From CAZAMB01 sp964501365 (GTDB lineage: Bacteria > Planctomycetota > Phycisphaerae > UBA1845), in NCBI GenBank assembly GCA_964501365.1, contig CAZCST010000006.1, positions 62,001 to 126,000 on the forward strand: a stretch of 64,000 nucleotides of DNA, given 5' to 3'. The notes under the pieces are model-generated. The model had not been told where the DNA came from. It searched no databases and saw only the letters and a list, made by a program, of their open reading frames with translations. Shown piece after piece: positions 16,729-25,804 of this stretch (position 1 is the first letter of the stretch; the number at the start of each line of letters is the position of its first letter). The position numbers and the translations under genes were made by a program.

Positions 16729-19700
16729 TCAGGCCACTTGCCGATCCCGACCCGCCAGCTGTTCGACCGCTTCCTGAAGTTGGCGCGTGAGCTGCTGCCG
16801 CGCGGCGGCCGGATCCATGTTGGGTGTGAGCACCGGCGGCGCGATGGCCCGCCCAAACGAAACTCGCACGACGCCGGACCGCGCGAATCGGTTGCCCTTG
16901 GGAAGCAAATCACAAGCCGACTTGATATGCGCCGGAACGATTGGAACGCCATGCTCAATCGCCAGAACCGCGACCCCGACTTTGAACGGCTGGATTCGCC
17001 CATTATGGGAGCGCGTCCCCTCGGGAAACATCAACAACGCATCTCCGGCGGCGAGCGGCCCGCCGCAGCGGCGCAGGCCGGCCACCCCGTCCGAATGTCG
17101 ATCGAACGCGATCGTGTCCATGAGTTTACCGAACACGAAACGCTTGACGGGCGTGTCAAAGAAATAGTCCTGCGCACCGGCCACCCAGACGCGCCGCATT
17201 CCACCAACTGCCGTGATGATCGAGGGGGCGTCCAGATGCGAGGAGTGGTTGGCGGCGATGATGAACGCCCCTCCTTTTGGAAGATTCTGCACGCCCTTCG
17301 TCTCAACGCGGATGTAGGAATGCATGAACGCCGTCACCGTCCCGCGCACCAGCCATCGCGCCGGCTTCAGGACGCTCGACTCATGACCATTTCCGTTTTC
17401 CGAGTCCGTCGCGGACATGAACCGCCGCCAGACGCTCACCGGCCAGGATTGCTGTCCCGCCGGCGTGCGGCGCCCGACCAATCGCACCACGTCCGAGACG
17501 CGCGCGATCGCCCCCGCCTGCTCGTCCTCGACTTTCATGCGAAACTGCGATTCCAGCTCGCCGATCAAATCCACCTTGCCGATGCTGTCGATGCCCAGAT
17601 CCAGAAGCAGATGCATATCGCGGTGAACCGATTCATCGGGTCGCTTCGCCTGTCGGGCGATGATGCGCCGGATGGTCGCAAACACTTCGTCCTTGCGCTC
17701 CTCGGGTGAAGAGCTGCCATGACTGGCGGGGGCAGACGCCGCCGATGCGGGTGCGCCGCCGCTGAGCACCATATCCCGAATGACGCCGCGCCTGGCCTTG
17801 AGCGTCGAGGTTTTGGGCAGCTCCCGATACCACAAATGGAGCGAGGCGATTCTCTGGTGCGAAGGCAATGCAGCATTGATGGTTTCGACGGCCGCGCGAA
17901 TCTCCCTTTCTCTCGAGGAACGATCCAGCTCCGGCGCCTTGGCCTCGTCCACCACCGCGACCGCGTGGACTGCGTCACCCAGTCCGCCCTCCACCGGCAG
18001 GCCCAGTACGCACAATTCTTTGATGTAGGGAACGTCCTTGAACCGGGTCTCGACTTCGTCGGGGTACACGTTTTTGCCCGCCGGAGTCACGATCAAATCT
18101 TTCGAGCGCCCGGTGAGAAACAGGTAACCCTGCTCGTCTTCGCGGCCAAGGTCGCCGGTGTGCAGCCAGCCCTCGGTGATGATTTCGTTCGTGGACGCTG
18201 GATTGTCGAGGTAGCCAGCCATCACGCTGGGGCCTCTAGCCCAGACCTCGCCAATGCCCTCATTGTTCTTGTTGCGGACGACAAGCTCGACGTTGGGCAG
18301 CGCGGGACCCACGGACCCCATCTTCGCTCCGCCTGGCGGGTTGACGGTCAGTACAGGCGACGTTTCCGTCAGGCCGTATCCTTCATAGACAGGAAATCCC
18401 ATCCGCGAAAACGCGCGGAACAGATGCGGATCGAGGCTCGATCCGCCGCTGACCAACATGCGAACGTGCCCGCCGAACTGCCGGTGAACCGAGCCGAATA
18501 GCTTTCGGCCCAGGCGGTGACGACTCCAGTCCGAAAGCAGGCCAAGCAGGCGAAATAGACAGCGAACGGGCAACATGCGGGCGGCAACGCCGTTTTCGAT
18601 GGAATCGTGAAACATTTTCAGCAAACGCGGGACGGCCAGCATGATCGTCGTGCCCGTCGCCTGCATGGCTCCCAGTATTGCCGCCCCCTTGAGTTGCTCG
18701 ACGTAAGTGACCGTGGCCCCGCACACCATCGGCACGAGAAATCCTCCGGTGAACTCGAAGGCGTGATGGATCGGCAGCACGGAAAGCAATTCGTCGCTGG
18801 GGTGGATCGGCTGCACGCGAAGCAGGGCCGTGGCGTTGGCCAGCAGGTTGCGGTGCGTGAGCGGGACGGCCTTGGGGTTGAGCGTCGTTCCGGACGTGAA
18901 CAGGATCGACGCAACGGCCGTGTCATCGACCGGCACGGGGTCGGGCTCGCGGTCACGCGACGCACCAGCCGGCGGTAGGAATGGCTCGCTCAGGCACACC
19001 ATGCTTGCATCCGATTCGCCGCGGGCCTGCGCGATCTTGTCGTACAACGAGGGGCCGATGCATACCAGACGTGCTTTCGCATAGCGCACCGTGTTCCAGA
19101 AATCCTCCGGAGTAAGCTGCGGATCAAGCGGGACGGCCGTGAATCCTCCGCGCATCAGGCTGAGATACATCAATCCCCATTCCGGCCCGTTGTCGCCGCA
19201 GATCGCCACGCGGTCGCCCGGCAGTAGGCCGTGCTCCAGCAGTCGTCGCATGACCGTTCCCGTTGCCCGCAGCAAGTCGTCGAAAGTGTAGCGGGTCCAT
19301 TTCCCGCTGCGGCTGATTTGCAGCGCAGTCTTGGTCGGTAACTTGGCCGCTGTTCGTGCGAACACGGAGAAAATCGTTTCGCCGGGCCGCTCCGCCTGCG
19401 CCACCAACGTGGGTTCCTGCCAATCGACCGCCCCGCGAAGCCGCGCGGACGGCGTCGAGCCCGCCCCGAGAACAAACGACATCAGCCCCGGTACATGGCG
19501 ATGGACGATGTAATCGTCCCAGTCGATCCGCTGCGTATCGAAGGGGAACGATTCGCGATCTTCCGGGTGCAATCGCTGGGCAACCTGTTGCAGACCGTCG
19601 TCCGCAAAGCGGCAGTCGAGGTGCGTATAGGGCGAATAGATTTTCGCGAAGTAGATGACCTGCTCCACCTGCCGTGCGATGGCCGTCAGCTTGCGCAACC

Positions 19701-21057
19701 GCCGCTCGCCGAATCCGACGCGACTCAGCCAGCGGCGATACTTCGCCGTGCGATGTTGCTTCGTCTCCCAGCGCGACAGGAACTCCTGCTGCGAAATCAT
19801 GTGCAGCGGGCGGGGGTGGACCGGTTTTCCATCCTCCCCCTGCATCGGCTTGAGTTCGAATGACCGCTCCAGCCCCCGCCGCAGTCCGCCGATGAGCAGC
19901 GGATTCCGCTCGCTCGACCCGCATTGATAGACTGCGAGCGATCCGCGGCCCGCGTCCTTTGCATGCGGGTCTGTCGTTCTGAGCGCATCGAAGGATCTCT
20001 CGTCGGTAGGGGGAGATTCTTCGCTTCGCTCAAAATGACTGGGAGAATCGCCAGCCGGAAGTGTCGCGATCATCGCATTGGCGACGTAATCCACGGGGAT
20101 CAAATCGATGGGAATGTCTTCGCGGGCGGGAAATTCGGCGAGTTTTCCACGTCCATAGGCGACGATGATCGGGTCGGCCATCCGCAGCCCGTCAATCCAT
20201 CCCGGCAGCGGCTCTTCGTAGCTGCTTTCAATAATCGCAGGCCGGAAAATCACGAGCGGCACATCGCCGCGATCGCGCACGAGCAGTTGCTCGCCGATCC
20301 ACTTGGTAAACGTGTATGTGTCGTTCCAGCCGTGCGAGCGCGCCAGGCGCATCCCCGCGTCGATCAGCTCGCGGCGGCAGGCTTCCGTATCTGCGCCGAA
20401 CCGAAGGCGAATCTCCTCGGCCTCGCCCACCATCGCCCGGACAATTCCGTCCAGGTCGAACGAGCCGGATTTCAATCGCGGCAGCGACTCCCGTGCCGAC
20501 TCCGGGGCGCTGAAATCCTCCACCACCACGCCCCGCCGCACGCCGCAGACGTAGCACGTCGAAACGTGCATCATCGGCGCGTTTCCGCATTCCCTGGCCA
20601 GCTTGAGCAGGCGGCCCGGTCCGATGGTGTTGAGTTCGACGGCCTCATCCAGCCGCTCGTCAAAGGTCACCGTCGCAGCGCTGTTTACGACCATCGTGAT
20701 CGTTTGCGTCAGCTCGCGATAGGCCTTCGCGTCCAGGCCCAGTCTTTCGCGCGTAAGGTCGCCGGCGACGACGTGAATCTTTTCATCGCAGCGCCGTGCG
20801 AAGCCCTCGCCCAGCGATGCCCGAAGCCGGTCGAACACCCGCGAGCGCAGGACTTCCTTCGTAACACGGTCGCGCGGCGAGGCCCCGTCGGATCGCGGGC
20901 GGACGAGCAGGTGCAGCCCGCCGACAGTGTCCACGCCTCGCAGAAGCTTTTCCACGAACGCCTTGGCGAGAAACCCCGTCGAGCCGGTGATCAGCAGGTG
21001 CTGTCCCGCAAGCCGGTCTCGAATCCGCCGCTGTGCTGTTGAGGTCTGAGGATTCAT
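16729..21057 (-). CDS. Multidomain fatty acyl reductase / AMP-ligase / acyl carrier / PlsC acyltransferase (ElbD-like)
   Basis: A 1,442-residue fusion; residue numbers here count from the GTG at 21063. Residues ~20-335 form an NAD(P)-binding thioester/acyl-CoA reductase (ITGSTGF; catalytic YTFTK 250-254). Residues ~420-535 are a 'sterile'-like domain found in fatty-acyl reductases. Residues ~560-1095 form an acyl-AMP ligase (LFTSGTTLNPK; GYGLTETSP). Residues ~1125-1200 are an acyl carrier with LGIDS (Ser1160, phosphopantetheine site). Residues ~1240-1440 are a PlsC acyltransferase (NHSSHLD, FPEGTRS). It could activate a fatty acid, load it on its carrier, reduce it and acylate a glycerol-phosphate backbone. 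This order recalls ElbD, linked to ether lipids in myxobacteria (from memory). Residues ~342-365 are a repeat-derived insert. The ATG at 21057 is preferred over the GTG. Confidence 0.9.
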   Translation of the reverse strand: MNPQTSTAQRRIRDRLAGQHLLITGSTGFLAKAFVEKLLRGVDTVGGLHLLVRPRSDGASPRDRVTKEVLRSRVFDRLRASLGEGFARRCDEKIHVVAGDLTRERLGLDAKAYRELTQTITMVVNSAATVTFDERLDEAVELNTIGPGRLLKLARECGNAPMMHVSTCYVCGVRRGVVVEDFSAPESARESLPRLKSGSFDLDGIVRAMVGEAEEIRLRFGADTEACRRELIDAGMRLARSHGWNDTYTFTKWIGEQLLVRDRGDVPLVIFRPAIIESSYEEPLPGWIDGLRMADPIIVAYGRGKLAEFPAREDIPIDLIPVDYVANAMIATLPAGDSPSHFERSEESPPTDERSFDALRTTDPHAKDAGRGSLAVYQCGSSERNPLLIGGLRRGLERSFELKPMQGEDGKPVHPRPLHMISQQEFLSRWETKQHRTAKYRRWLSRVGFGERRLRKLTAIARQVEQVIYFAKIYSPYTHLDCRFADDGLQQVAQRLHPEDRESFPFDTQRIDWDDYIVHRHVPGLMSFVLGAGSTPSARLRGAVDWQEPTLVAQAERPGETIFSVFARTAAKLPTKTALQISRSGKWTRYTFDDLLRATGTVMRRLLEHGLLPGDRVAICGDNGPEWGLMYLSLMRGGFTAVPLDPQLTPEDFWNTVRYAKARLVCIGPSLYDKIAQARGESDASMVCLSEPFLPPAGASRDREPDPVPVDDTAVASILFTSGTTLNPKAVPLTHRNLLANATALLRVQPIHPSDELLSVLPIHHAFEFTGGFLVPMVCGATVTYVEQLKGAAILGAMQATGTTIMLAVPRLLKMFHDSIENGVAARMLPVRCLFRLLGLLSDWSRHRLGRKLFGSVHRQFGGHVRMLVSGGSSLDPHLFRAFSRMGFPVYEGYGLTETSPVLTVNPPGGAKMGSVGPALPNVELVVRNKNNEGIGEVWARGPSVMAGYLDNPASTNEIITEGWLHTGDLGREDEQGYLFLTGRSKDLIVTPAGKNVYPDEVETRFKDVPYIKELCVLGLPVEGGLGDAVHAVAVVDEAKAPELDRSSREREIRAAVETINAALPSHQRIASLHLWYRELPKTSTLKARRGVIRDMVLSGGAPASAASAPASHGSSSPEERKDEVFATIRRIIARQAKRPDESVHRDMHLLLDLGIDSIGKVDLIGELESQFRMKVEDEQAGAIARVSDVVRLVGRRTPAGQQSWPVSVWRRFMSATDSENGNGHESSVLKPARWLVRGTVTAFMHSYIRVETKGVQNLPKGGAFIIAANHSSHLDAPSIITAVGGMRRVWVAGAQDYFFDTPVKRFVFGKLMDTIAFDRHSDGVAGLRRCGGPLAAGDALLMFPEGTRSHNGRIQPFKVGVAVLAIEHGVPIVPAHIKSACDLLPKGNRFARSGVVRVSFGRAIAPPVLTPNMDPAAARQQLTRQLQEAVEQLAGRDRQVA
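19973..20039. repeat. Palindromic repeat, copy B (67 bp), inside the multidomain gene
   Basis: Left arm GTCGTTCTGAGCGCATCGA and right arm TCGCTTCGCTCAAAATGAC belong to the same family as copies A and C. It is read in frame as residues ~342-365 (HFERSEESP...FDALRT) between the reductase and 'sterile' domains of the ElbD-like protein, without disrupting the frame. Confidence 0.85.
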
Positions 21058-21116
21058 AGGCACACGATTTTGTTTACGCCACGCAATCCGTCATGCTGAG
21101 CAATACTCACGCGGCC

Positions 21117-21186
21117 GTCATACTAAGCGCAGCGAAGAATCTCATTAGGTTTCGCATGTCAGGCCCTTCGCTCCGCTCAGGTTGAC
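21117..21186. repeat. Palindromic repeat, copy C (70 bp), between PlsC and the multidomain gene
   Basis: Left arm GTCATACTAAGCGCAGCGA and right arm TCGCTCCGCTCAGGTTGAC, followed by a second partial arm (CGCTTCGCTTAGG). It provides the stop codon and, with the partial arm, the last few residues (SEARST) of the upstream acyltransferase. Another partial copy (GTCATGCTGAGC) is at about 21090. Confidence 0.75.
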
Positions 21187-21971
21187 CTCGCTTCGCTTAG
21201 GATCGCAGGCTCACTCTGAATGGCCACTTCCTCGCGCGACGGTACGGGTTGTCCAAGGGCGTTTGCCACGGCGCTGACCACCATCTGCTGAAGGTCATCC
21301 TGATCCATGCTGACCACCTGCTCAGCGGGGATCGGCTCGGCAAAGGTCAGTGTCACCGGCCCGGCATGCACACGAAGCAAACTGCCCGGGCGATGCACGC
21401 GATTCGACCCGTCGATCGCAAAGGGAATCACCGGCAATCCCGCCTGCTGCACAATCTTCATCGTCCCGCGACGAAACGGCAACAATCGCCCGTCGCGGCT
21501 CCGCGTCCCCTCCGGGAATGCCGTCATGGAGTTCGGATGCCGCTGCATGACTGCGAGCATTTTTGTGAGCGTCCGCAGCGTTTTTCGCACGTCCCGGCGA
21601 TCGATCGGAACGAAGCCATACCGCCGGATCACCCATCCAAAAAGCGGAATGCGAAACAGGCTGTCCTTGGCCATGAACCGTACGTCCCCGCCCATGGCCA
21701 ACAGGAGGATGGGAATATCCAGATCGCTTTGATGATTTCCGATAAAAAATGCCGGACGTGACCCGAGGACGTTGTCCCAGCCCTTGATCGTGACCCGCGC
21801 TCCGGCAGTGAACAGGATGACTCCGGACCAGGCCCAGGAGCAGAAATTCATCAATCGCCGAAAAGGATGAAAGATTCCCACGACGAGCGCCAGGCCGCCA
21901 AGCAGAATCGTCACGCTAACCATGACCAACATGGTGAGAAGGGCACGGGCAAAGGGGAGGATCTCCTTCAT
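21177..21971 (-). CDS. plsC: 1-acyl-sn-glycerol-3-phosphate acyltransferase (PlsC family)
   Basis: A 264-residue membrane-bound acyltransferase that would add the second acyl chain to lysophosphatidic acid. After one or two N-terminal membrane segments (LLTMLVMVSVTILLGGLALVV) come the catalytic NHQSDLD (HX4D) motif, the substrate-binding FPEGTRSRDGRLLPF and the late VPIDRR and VIPFAIDGS blocks. The ATG at 21971 has a good ribosome site (GGGAG). It is a second, free-standing PlsC next to the one fused in the ElbD-like protein, and the first lipid gene of the operon; the M28 peptidase gene lies 55 bases upstream. Its C-terminal tail and stop codon derive from repeat copy C. Confidence 0.9.
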   Translation of the reverse strand: MKEILPFARALLTMLVMVSVTILLGGLALVVGIFHPFRRLMNFCSWAWSGVILFTAGARVTIKGWDNVLGSRPAFFIGNHQSDLDIPILLLAMGGDVRFMAKDSLFRIPLFGWVIRRYGFVPIDRRDVRKTLRTLTKMLAVMQRHPNSMTAFPEGTRSRDGRLLPFRRGTMKIVQQAGLPVIPFAIDGSNRVHRPGSLLRVHAGPVTLTFAEPIPAEQVVSMDQDDLQQMVVSAVANALGQPVPSREEVAIQSEPAILSEARST

Positions 21972-22026
21972 GACTCTTCTCCCTCTCCCATGGGGACAAG
22001 GCAAGGGCGAATCAGATTGAATCGAT

Positions 22027-23901
22027 CTACCTTGCTCCCGACAGCGTCACCTTCAGCACGATTTCCTTCCCCTCGCGCGTGACCACCACTTCCACCGTGT
22101 CTCCGCCCTTGTTTTCTCGCGTCGAGGCCATGTAGTCATAGATATTTGCGATCGGCTTGTTGTTAATCCGTATGATTCGATCGCCCGCCTTCATCCCCGC
22201 CTTTTGCGCCGGCCCCTCCGGACTCACGGCATCGACACCCATGCCGGCCTGTCCGTCCTCTGCGTAGCTCGGCGACAGCCCCATGACCACGCGATACGTC
22301 GGCAGCTTGTCCGGATCGCTCGCGCTGATTCCTGCGTGCGGATTGGCCGGATCGCTTTTGCCTTCCGTTTTGTCGTCTTTGAAGGTCAGCCTGTCACTTG
22401 CGCTCGCCAATGCGTTGGCTGTTTCCAATACAATCGTCGCGATGCGCGCTCCGCCGTCCGAGTTAATCAAGGGGGTGTCATCGCTGGGCTTGTGGTAGTC
22501 AGCGTGGTTCCCGCTATAGAAGTGCAACGAAGGAATTTGTTTGCGTGCGAATACTGCGTGGTCGCTGCGTCCGCCACTGTCCACGCCGGGATGGATCTTC
22601 AATCCGCCGACTTTGCCCGCTGCTTCCAGGATCGGCATGAAGCTATCCGCGCTGTGCGCTCCGAACACGATTACGCTGTCGCCCGTCAGCCGCCCGATCA
22701 TGTCCATATTGAGCATGGCCACCGTGTGATCCAGCGGCTGCGTCGCATGGTCGGCGTAGTACTTGCTGCCCTGGAGGCCCGATTCCTCGGCACTGAACGC
22801 GATGAATAAGACACTGCGATTGAGTTTCGGTTCTTTTGCCATCGCCCTGGCAATCTCGATCAGCCCGCTGACTCCCGACGCGTTGTCGTCGGCCCCATTA
22901 TGAATCTCAGGTTTGGTCGAGCCTTCGACAATTTTCCCGTCTTTGAACGTCCGCATCATCGGCACGCGCAGCCCGAGGTGATCGTAGTGCGCCCCGATCA
23001 CGATCCACTCGTCCTTCTGCGGGCCGCTCCCCTCCAGCGCCCCCAGCACATTCCGCGTCGTGGCCGTCTTTTTCTCGAATTTCACGTCGCCATCGGCTGT
23101 GATGCCGGGCAAATCTTTCGACTTGATTCCACCCCCTTCAAGCGCCTCCTTGAAGTTCGCACCTCCGATTCCGGATTTCTCAACTAATTCCGATGCGAGT
23201 TGCCGAGTGATCTCAATTGCGGGCAGGCCATAGTCATCAGCGCCTTCAGACCTGAATGGTGTGAGTTCTTCCTTCGCGCCTTTGGCAGGCTCCGGGCTGA
23301 CAAAAAAAATCGCGACGGCTCCACGGTCCTTCGCGTTGTAGACCTTGTTGCGCCGATGTGCGTGCTGAGTCGGATTCCCATCCTTGTCGGCCCACGCAGC
23401 CGGCTCGCCGTCAGCAACCAGCGCGACGTTGCCCTTCAAATCGACGCCCTTGAAGTCGTCATGACTCTTGTCCGGATTGACGATCCCGTATCCGCACAAG
23501 ACGACCTTTCCGGAAAATGAACCACTCCCGGAAAACGAAAGCGGAATAAATTCCTTGCCTTGCTCCAACGTCTTGTCAATGCCGCTGAACTTGAGTCGAT
23601 TGCCTTCGACAAGCCTCCGTTCCAGAGCAATGGGAAACGGTTGAAAGTACGTTCCATCGACGCCCCCCGGTTTCAGTCCGGCCTTTTTGAAATTTGCCGC
23701 AATGTACTCCGCTGCAGCCTCGATCCCATTCGAACCGACTCCGCGCCCCTCCAGCTCATCACTCGCCAGATATTGAATGTGCTTTTGGAATTGCCTGGGT
23801 TGTATGCGGAACTGGCCCGACCGTGCGGGTCCGTTGCACCCAATGGAAACAAACCCGACGACACTCCATGCCAGATATGCGAAACGCCGACCCAATTTCA
23901 T
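22027..23901 (-). CDS. M28-family metallopeptidase with PA and PDZ domains, lipoprotein
   Basis: A 624-residue exported aminopeptidase-type zinc enzyme. A lipoprotein signal ends at VSIGC. The M28 core holds the two-zinc ligands GAHYDHLG, HNGADDNASG, FSAEESGLQG, NMDMIG and HADYHKPSDD. A PA insert lies between the N-terminal part and the zinc core (region around KGVDLKGNVALVADGE). A C-terminal PDZ domain (GMGVDAVSPEGPAQKAGMKA then GDRIIRINN) may position substrates. Choosing ATG 23901 (MKLGRRFAYLAW) gives a clean lipoprotein signal; an earlier start at 23952 would bury it. It probably digests peptides at the periplasmic face of the envelope. It is upstream of plsC on the same strand. Confidence 0.9.
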   Translation of the reverse strand: MKLGRRFAYLAWSVVGFVSIGCNGPARSGQFRIQPRQFQKHIQYLASDELEGRGVGSNGIEAAAEYIAANFKKAGLKPGGVDGTYFQPFPIALERRLVEGNRLKFSGIDKTLEQGKEFIPLSFSGSGSFSGKVVLCGYGIVNPDKSHDDFKGVDLKGNVALVADGEPAAWADKDGNPTQHAHRRNKVYNAKDRGAVAIFFVSPEPAKGAKEELTPFRSEGADDYGLPAIEITRQLASELVEKSGIGGANFKEALEGGGIKSKDLPGITADGDVKFEKKTATTRNVLGALEGSGPQKDEWIVIGAHYDHLGLRVPMMRTFKDGKIVEGSTKPEIHNGADDNASGVSGLIEIARAMAKEPKLNRSVLFIAFSAEESGLQGSKYYADHATQPLDHTVAMLNMDMIGRLTGDSVIVFGAHSADSFMPILEAAGKVGGLKIHPGVDSGGRSDHAVFARKQIPSLHFYSGNHADYHKPSDDTPLINSDGGARIATIVLETANALASASDRLTFKDDKTEGKSDPANPHAGISASDPDKLPTYRVVMGLSPSYAEDGQAGMGVDAVSPEGPAQKAGMKAGDRIIRINNKPIANIYDYMASTRENKGGDTVEVVVTREGKEIVLKVTLSGAR

Positions 23902-24051
23902 GTATGGACTCACTATAAAAAGGGCAGGGATAACAAGTCCCATCAGCCGCAACGACCACGCTGTGGCCAGGGCGCATTATCCCGCGGAGGGTGGATGTCG
24001 CAATCGATTCTTTGAAAAGGCGGTTTTAGGCCCGTTGGAGCGAAAATGCGG

Positions 24052-24537
24052 TCAGACTTCGATCGGTTCAAACGCGATGCTGCCTTTGACATGGTGAGCG
24101 TAGTAGCCCTCCACGGTTTCGATGCTGGTGATGCGCCGGACCGCCGCGGCCGCCCGGACCAGGTCCGCCCGCTGCAAAATCTCCAGCCTTCGGTCCTTCA
24201 GCTCCAGCCGAGTGGTGTAAAACGCGCATCCTTCGTGCGCGATCAAGACGATGCGCCGCAGACCATGCACCTCGACGAGGAATTTCAGTTCGTCCACCAC
24301 GCCTTGGGCCTGCATGTGCGCCTGCGGATGGTCGGCAAGGCACGCAGGCCCGCCGGGAAGGGCGACGCGGTCATATCGCGGCAGTTGCAATCCGTTCTGA
24401 AGAAAATCGTCGAACTGTTCGCCGACGCGGCCGTCGGAACAATAGATGGCGGCGGCGTGAATTCGTGCCCGATCGTATGGAACTGCGCTTTGGAAGGACA
24501 AGTGAGGTTCTTTATGCACAACCAGTCGATTCGTCAT
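24052..24537 (-). CDS. Beta-carbonic-anhydrase-like zinc protein
   Basis: About 161 residues with the beta-CA metal motif split as CSDGR (Cys-x-Asp-x-Arg) near residue 33 and HEGC (His-x-x-Cys) near residue 101, plus LPGGPACL between them, in a Rossmann-like arrangement (RIVLIAHEGCAFY). True beta-CAs are usually ~200 residues or more, so this is a compact relative whose hydration activity is unproven. The start is unclear: ATG 24537 (MTNRLVVHK) was chosen, and the frame stays open to 24612. It follows a small lipoprotein gene on the same strand. Confidence 0.7.
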   Translation of the reverse strand: MTNRLVVHKEPHLSFQSAVPYDRARIHAAAIYCSDGRVGEQFDDFLQNGLQLPRYDRVALPGGPACLADHPQAHMQAQGVVDELKFLVEVHGLRRIVLIAHEGCAFYTTRLELKDRRLEILQRADLVRAAAAVRRITSIETVEGYYAHHVKGSIAFEPIEV

Positions 24538-24616
24538 CCCCGGTTGCGGCTTACACTTTAATGAATCTCGTCGGGCGGTCTCTGGCATTTCCAGCTTCCG
24601 ATTCCCGCTCAATCAA

Positions 24617-24865
24617 CTATTTTCCATGCCACCGCGAAAGTCGCGTAGGCCGATCGGTCATGAACAGGAGATCCAGATCTTCAGCCAATGCCTTGTGATC
24701 ACGATCCAGGATCATCTCCGAACGGTGATAATGCTCGTCCGGAGTTTCAGTCAGGGTCTCCATGCACGTATGGGGACGGGAGCCCGCCGACCAGCATCCC
24801 GTTGCTCCGCCAAGGGCCAACACACCCAATCCCAACGCCAATGCAAACTTTCTTTGGATCATCAT
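24617..24865 (-). CDS. Small predicted lipoprotein
   Basis: An 82-residue product with basic start MMIQRK, a hydrophobic stretch (FALALGLGVLALGG) and a lipobox ATGC. The mature part is only ~60 residues, His/Asp/Glu-rich (DEHYHRSEMILDRDHKALAEDLDLL), and probably helical. No family was recognised. Two ATGs (24865, 24862) are equally possible. It precedes the carbonic-anhydrase-like gene by ~80 bases. Confidence 0.55.
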   Translation of the reverse strand: MMIQRKFALALGLGVLALGGATGCWSAGSRPHTCMETLTETPDEHYHRSEMILDRDHKALAEDLDLLFMTDRPTRLSRWHGK

Positions 24866-25150
24866 CACACCACGCAACTTTGTTCCACCGAATTCGCCTT
24901 ACGCATCGCTCCCCGGCGGGGACCTTCTTCAACGTCCAAATCCTACCCACTTCACCTGTCGAGTCAATCGCAGAGCCGCTTCCATGAACCCGGATTTCCC
25001 TGATGACACTTGCCGCGGCGCCAAAATCAGCACCCGGCATCCGAATGTTCATGCAGACCCTTGCCTAGGGGAGGCTGAACCGTTATCACGACGCCGTGGC
25101 GTTCCGGCTTGGTCGGGAAACTAGGCCGTATTGGACATGTCGGTCAAATC

Positions 25151-25642
25151 ATGAGCACCTCACAGCTGAGCACCCAGACTGCGGTTGAGCGACGATCGGC
25201 AGAAGCCGAGTTGCAGGCGCTAATTGCCAAGTTCGCGTCCGCGCATCTGAAGCTCATAGGCACAATGCGACGGAAGCTGCGAAAGCGTCTGCCCACCGTA
25301 CATGAAGTGGTGTATGAATATCGAGACTTCGTCGTCATCAGCTATTCACCGAACGAGCGCGGGTTCGAGGGCGTTCTTGGAATCCGCGCCAGCGCGGACG
25401 GCGTCAGGCTCTACTTCAATCGTGGTAAGGAATTGCCAGATCCTGCGAAATTGTTGCAGGGGTCGAGCCAGACGCGCTTCATTGACGTCGAGGGTGCATC
25501 CACACTCACTCGTCCTGCGGTTGTGCGCCTGATCGACGAGGCCCTCGCCCGCAATCGCGTGCCGTTCGCGCGCGCCGGTCGTGGGTCGGTGGTCATCCGT
25601 CCAACATCGGCCAAGCGGCGTCGACAGCGTCGCCCAACCTGA
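25151..25642 (+). CDS. DUF1801-like small protein
   Basis: A 163-residue soluble protein. The central pattern (VVISYSPNERGFEGVLGI, LYFNRGKELPDPAKLLQGS, then RPAVVRLIDEAL) matches the DUF1801/YdhG-like fold, whose role is poorly known. The C-terminus is strongly basic (SAKRRRQRRPT), suggesting nucleic-acid contact (inference). The ATG at 25151 (MSTSQLSTQ) was used; an earlier GTG-type start at 25109 is possible. It stands 160 bases before uppS. Confidence 0.6.
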   Translation: MSTSQLSTQTAVERRSAEAELQALIAKFASAHLKLIGTMRRKLRKRLPTVHEVVYEYRDFVVISYSPNERGFEGVLGIRASADGVRLYFNRGKELPDPAKLLQGSSQTRFIDVEGASTLTRPAVVRLIDEALARNRVPFARAGRGSVVIRPTSAKRRRQRRPT

Positions 25643-25804
25643 CATGCCGGTTGTAAACGTAGCAGCAGCTTCGCGCCCGGGATGGCACTGCGCACGAGTC
25701 ATTACGCGGATTCAGAATGAAGCTGCCCGTCTCCCGGACGTGGCAGGTTCGTGACTCGCGCATTTGGATGCGAAAACACCGATTTGCTGATACCCTTCCC
25801 CTTG

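Noticed and set aside
19924..21042. Long plus-strand frame antisense to the multidomain lipid gene
   Set aside because: It is the complement of well-conserved reductase sequence; no recognisable domain.
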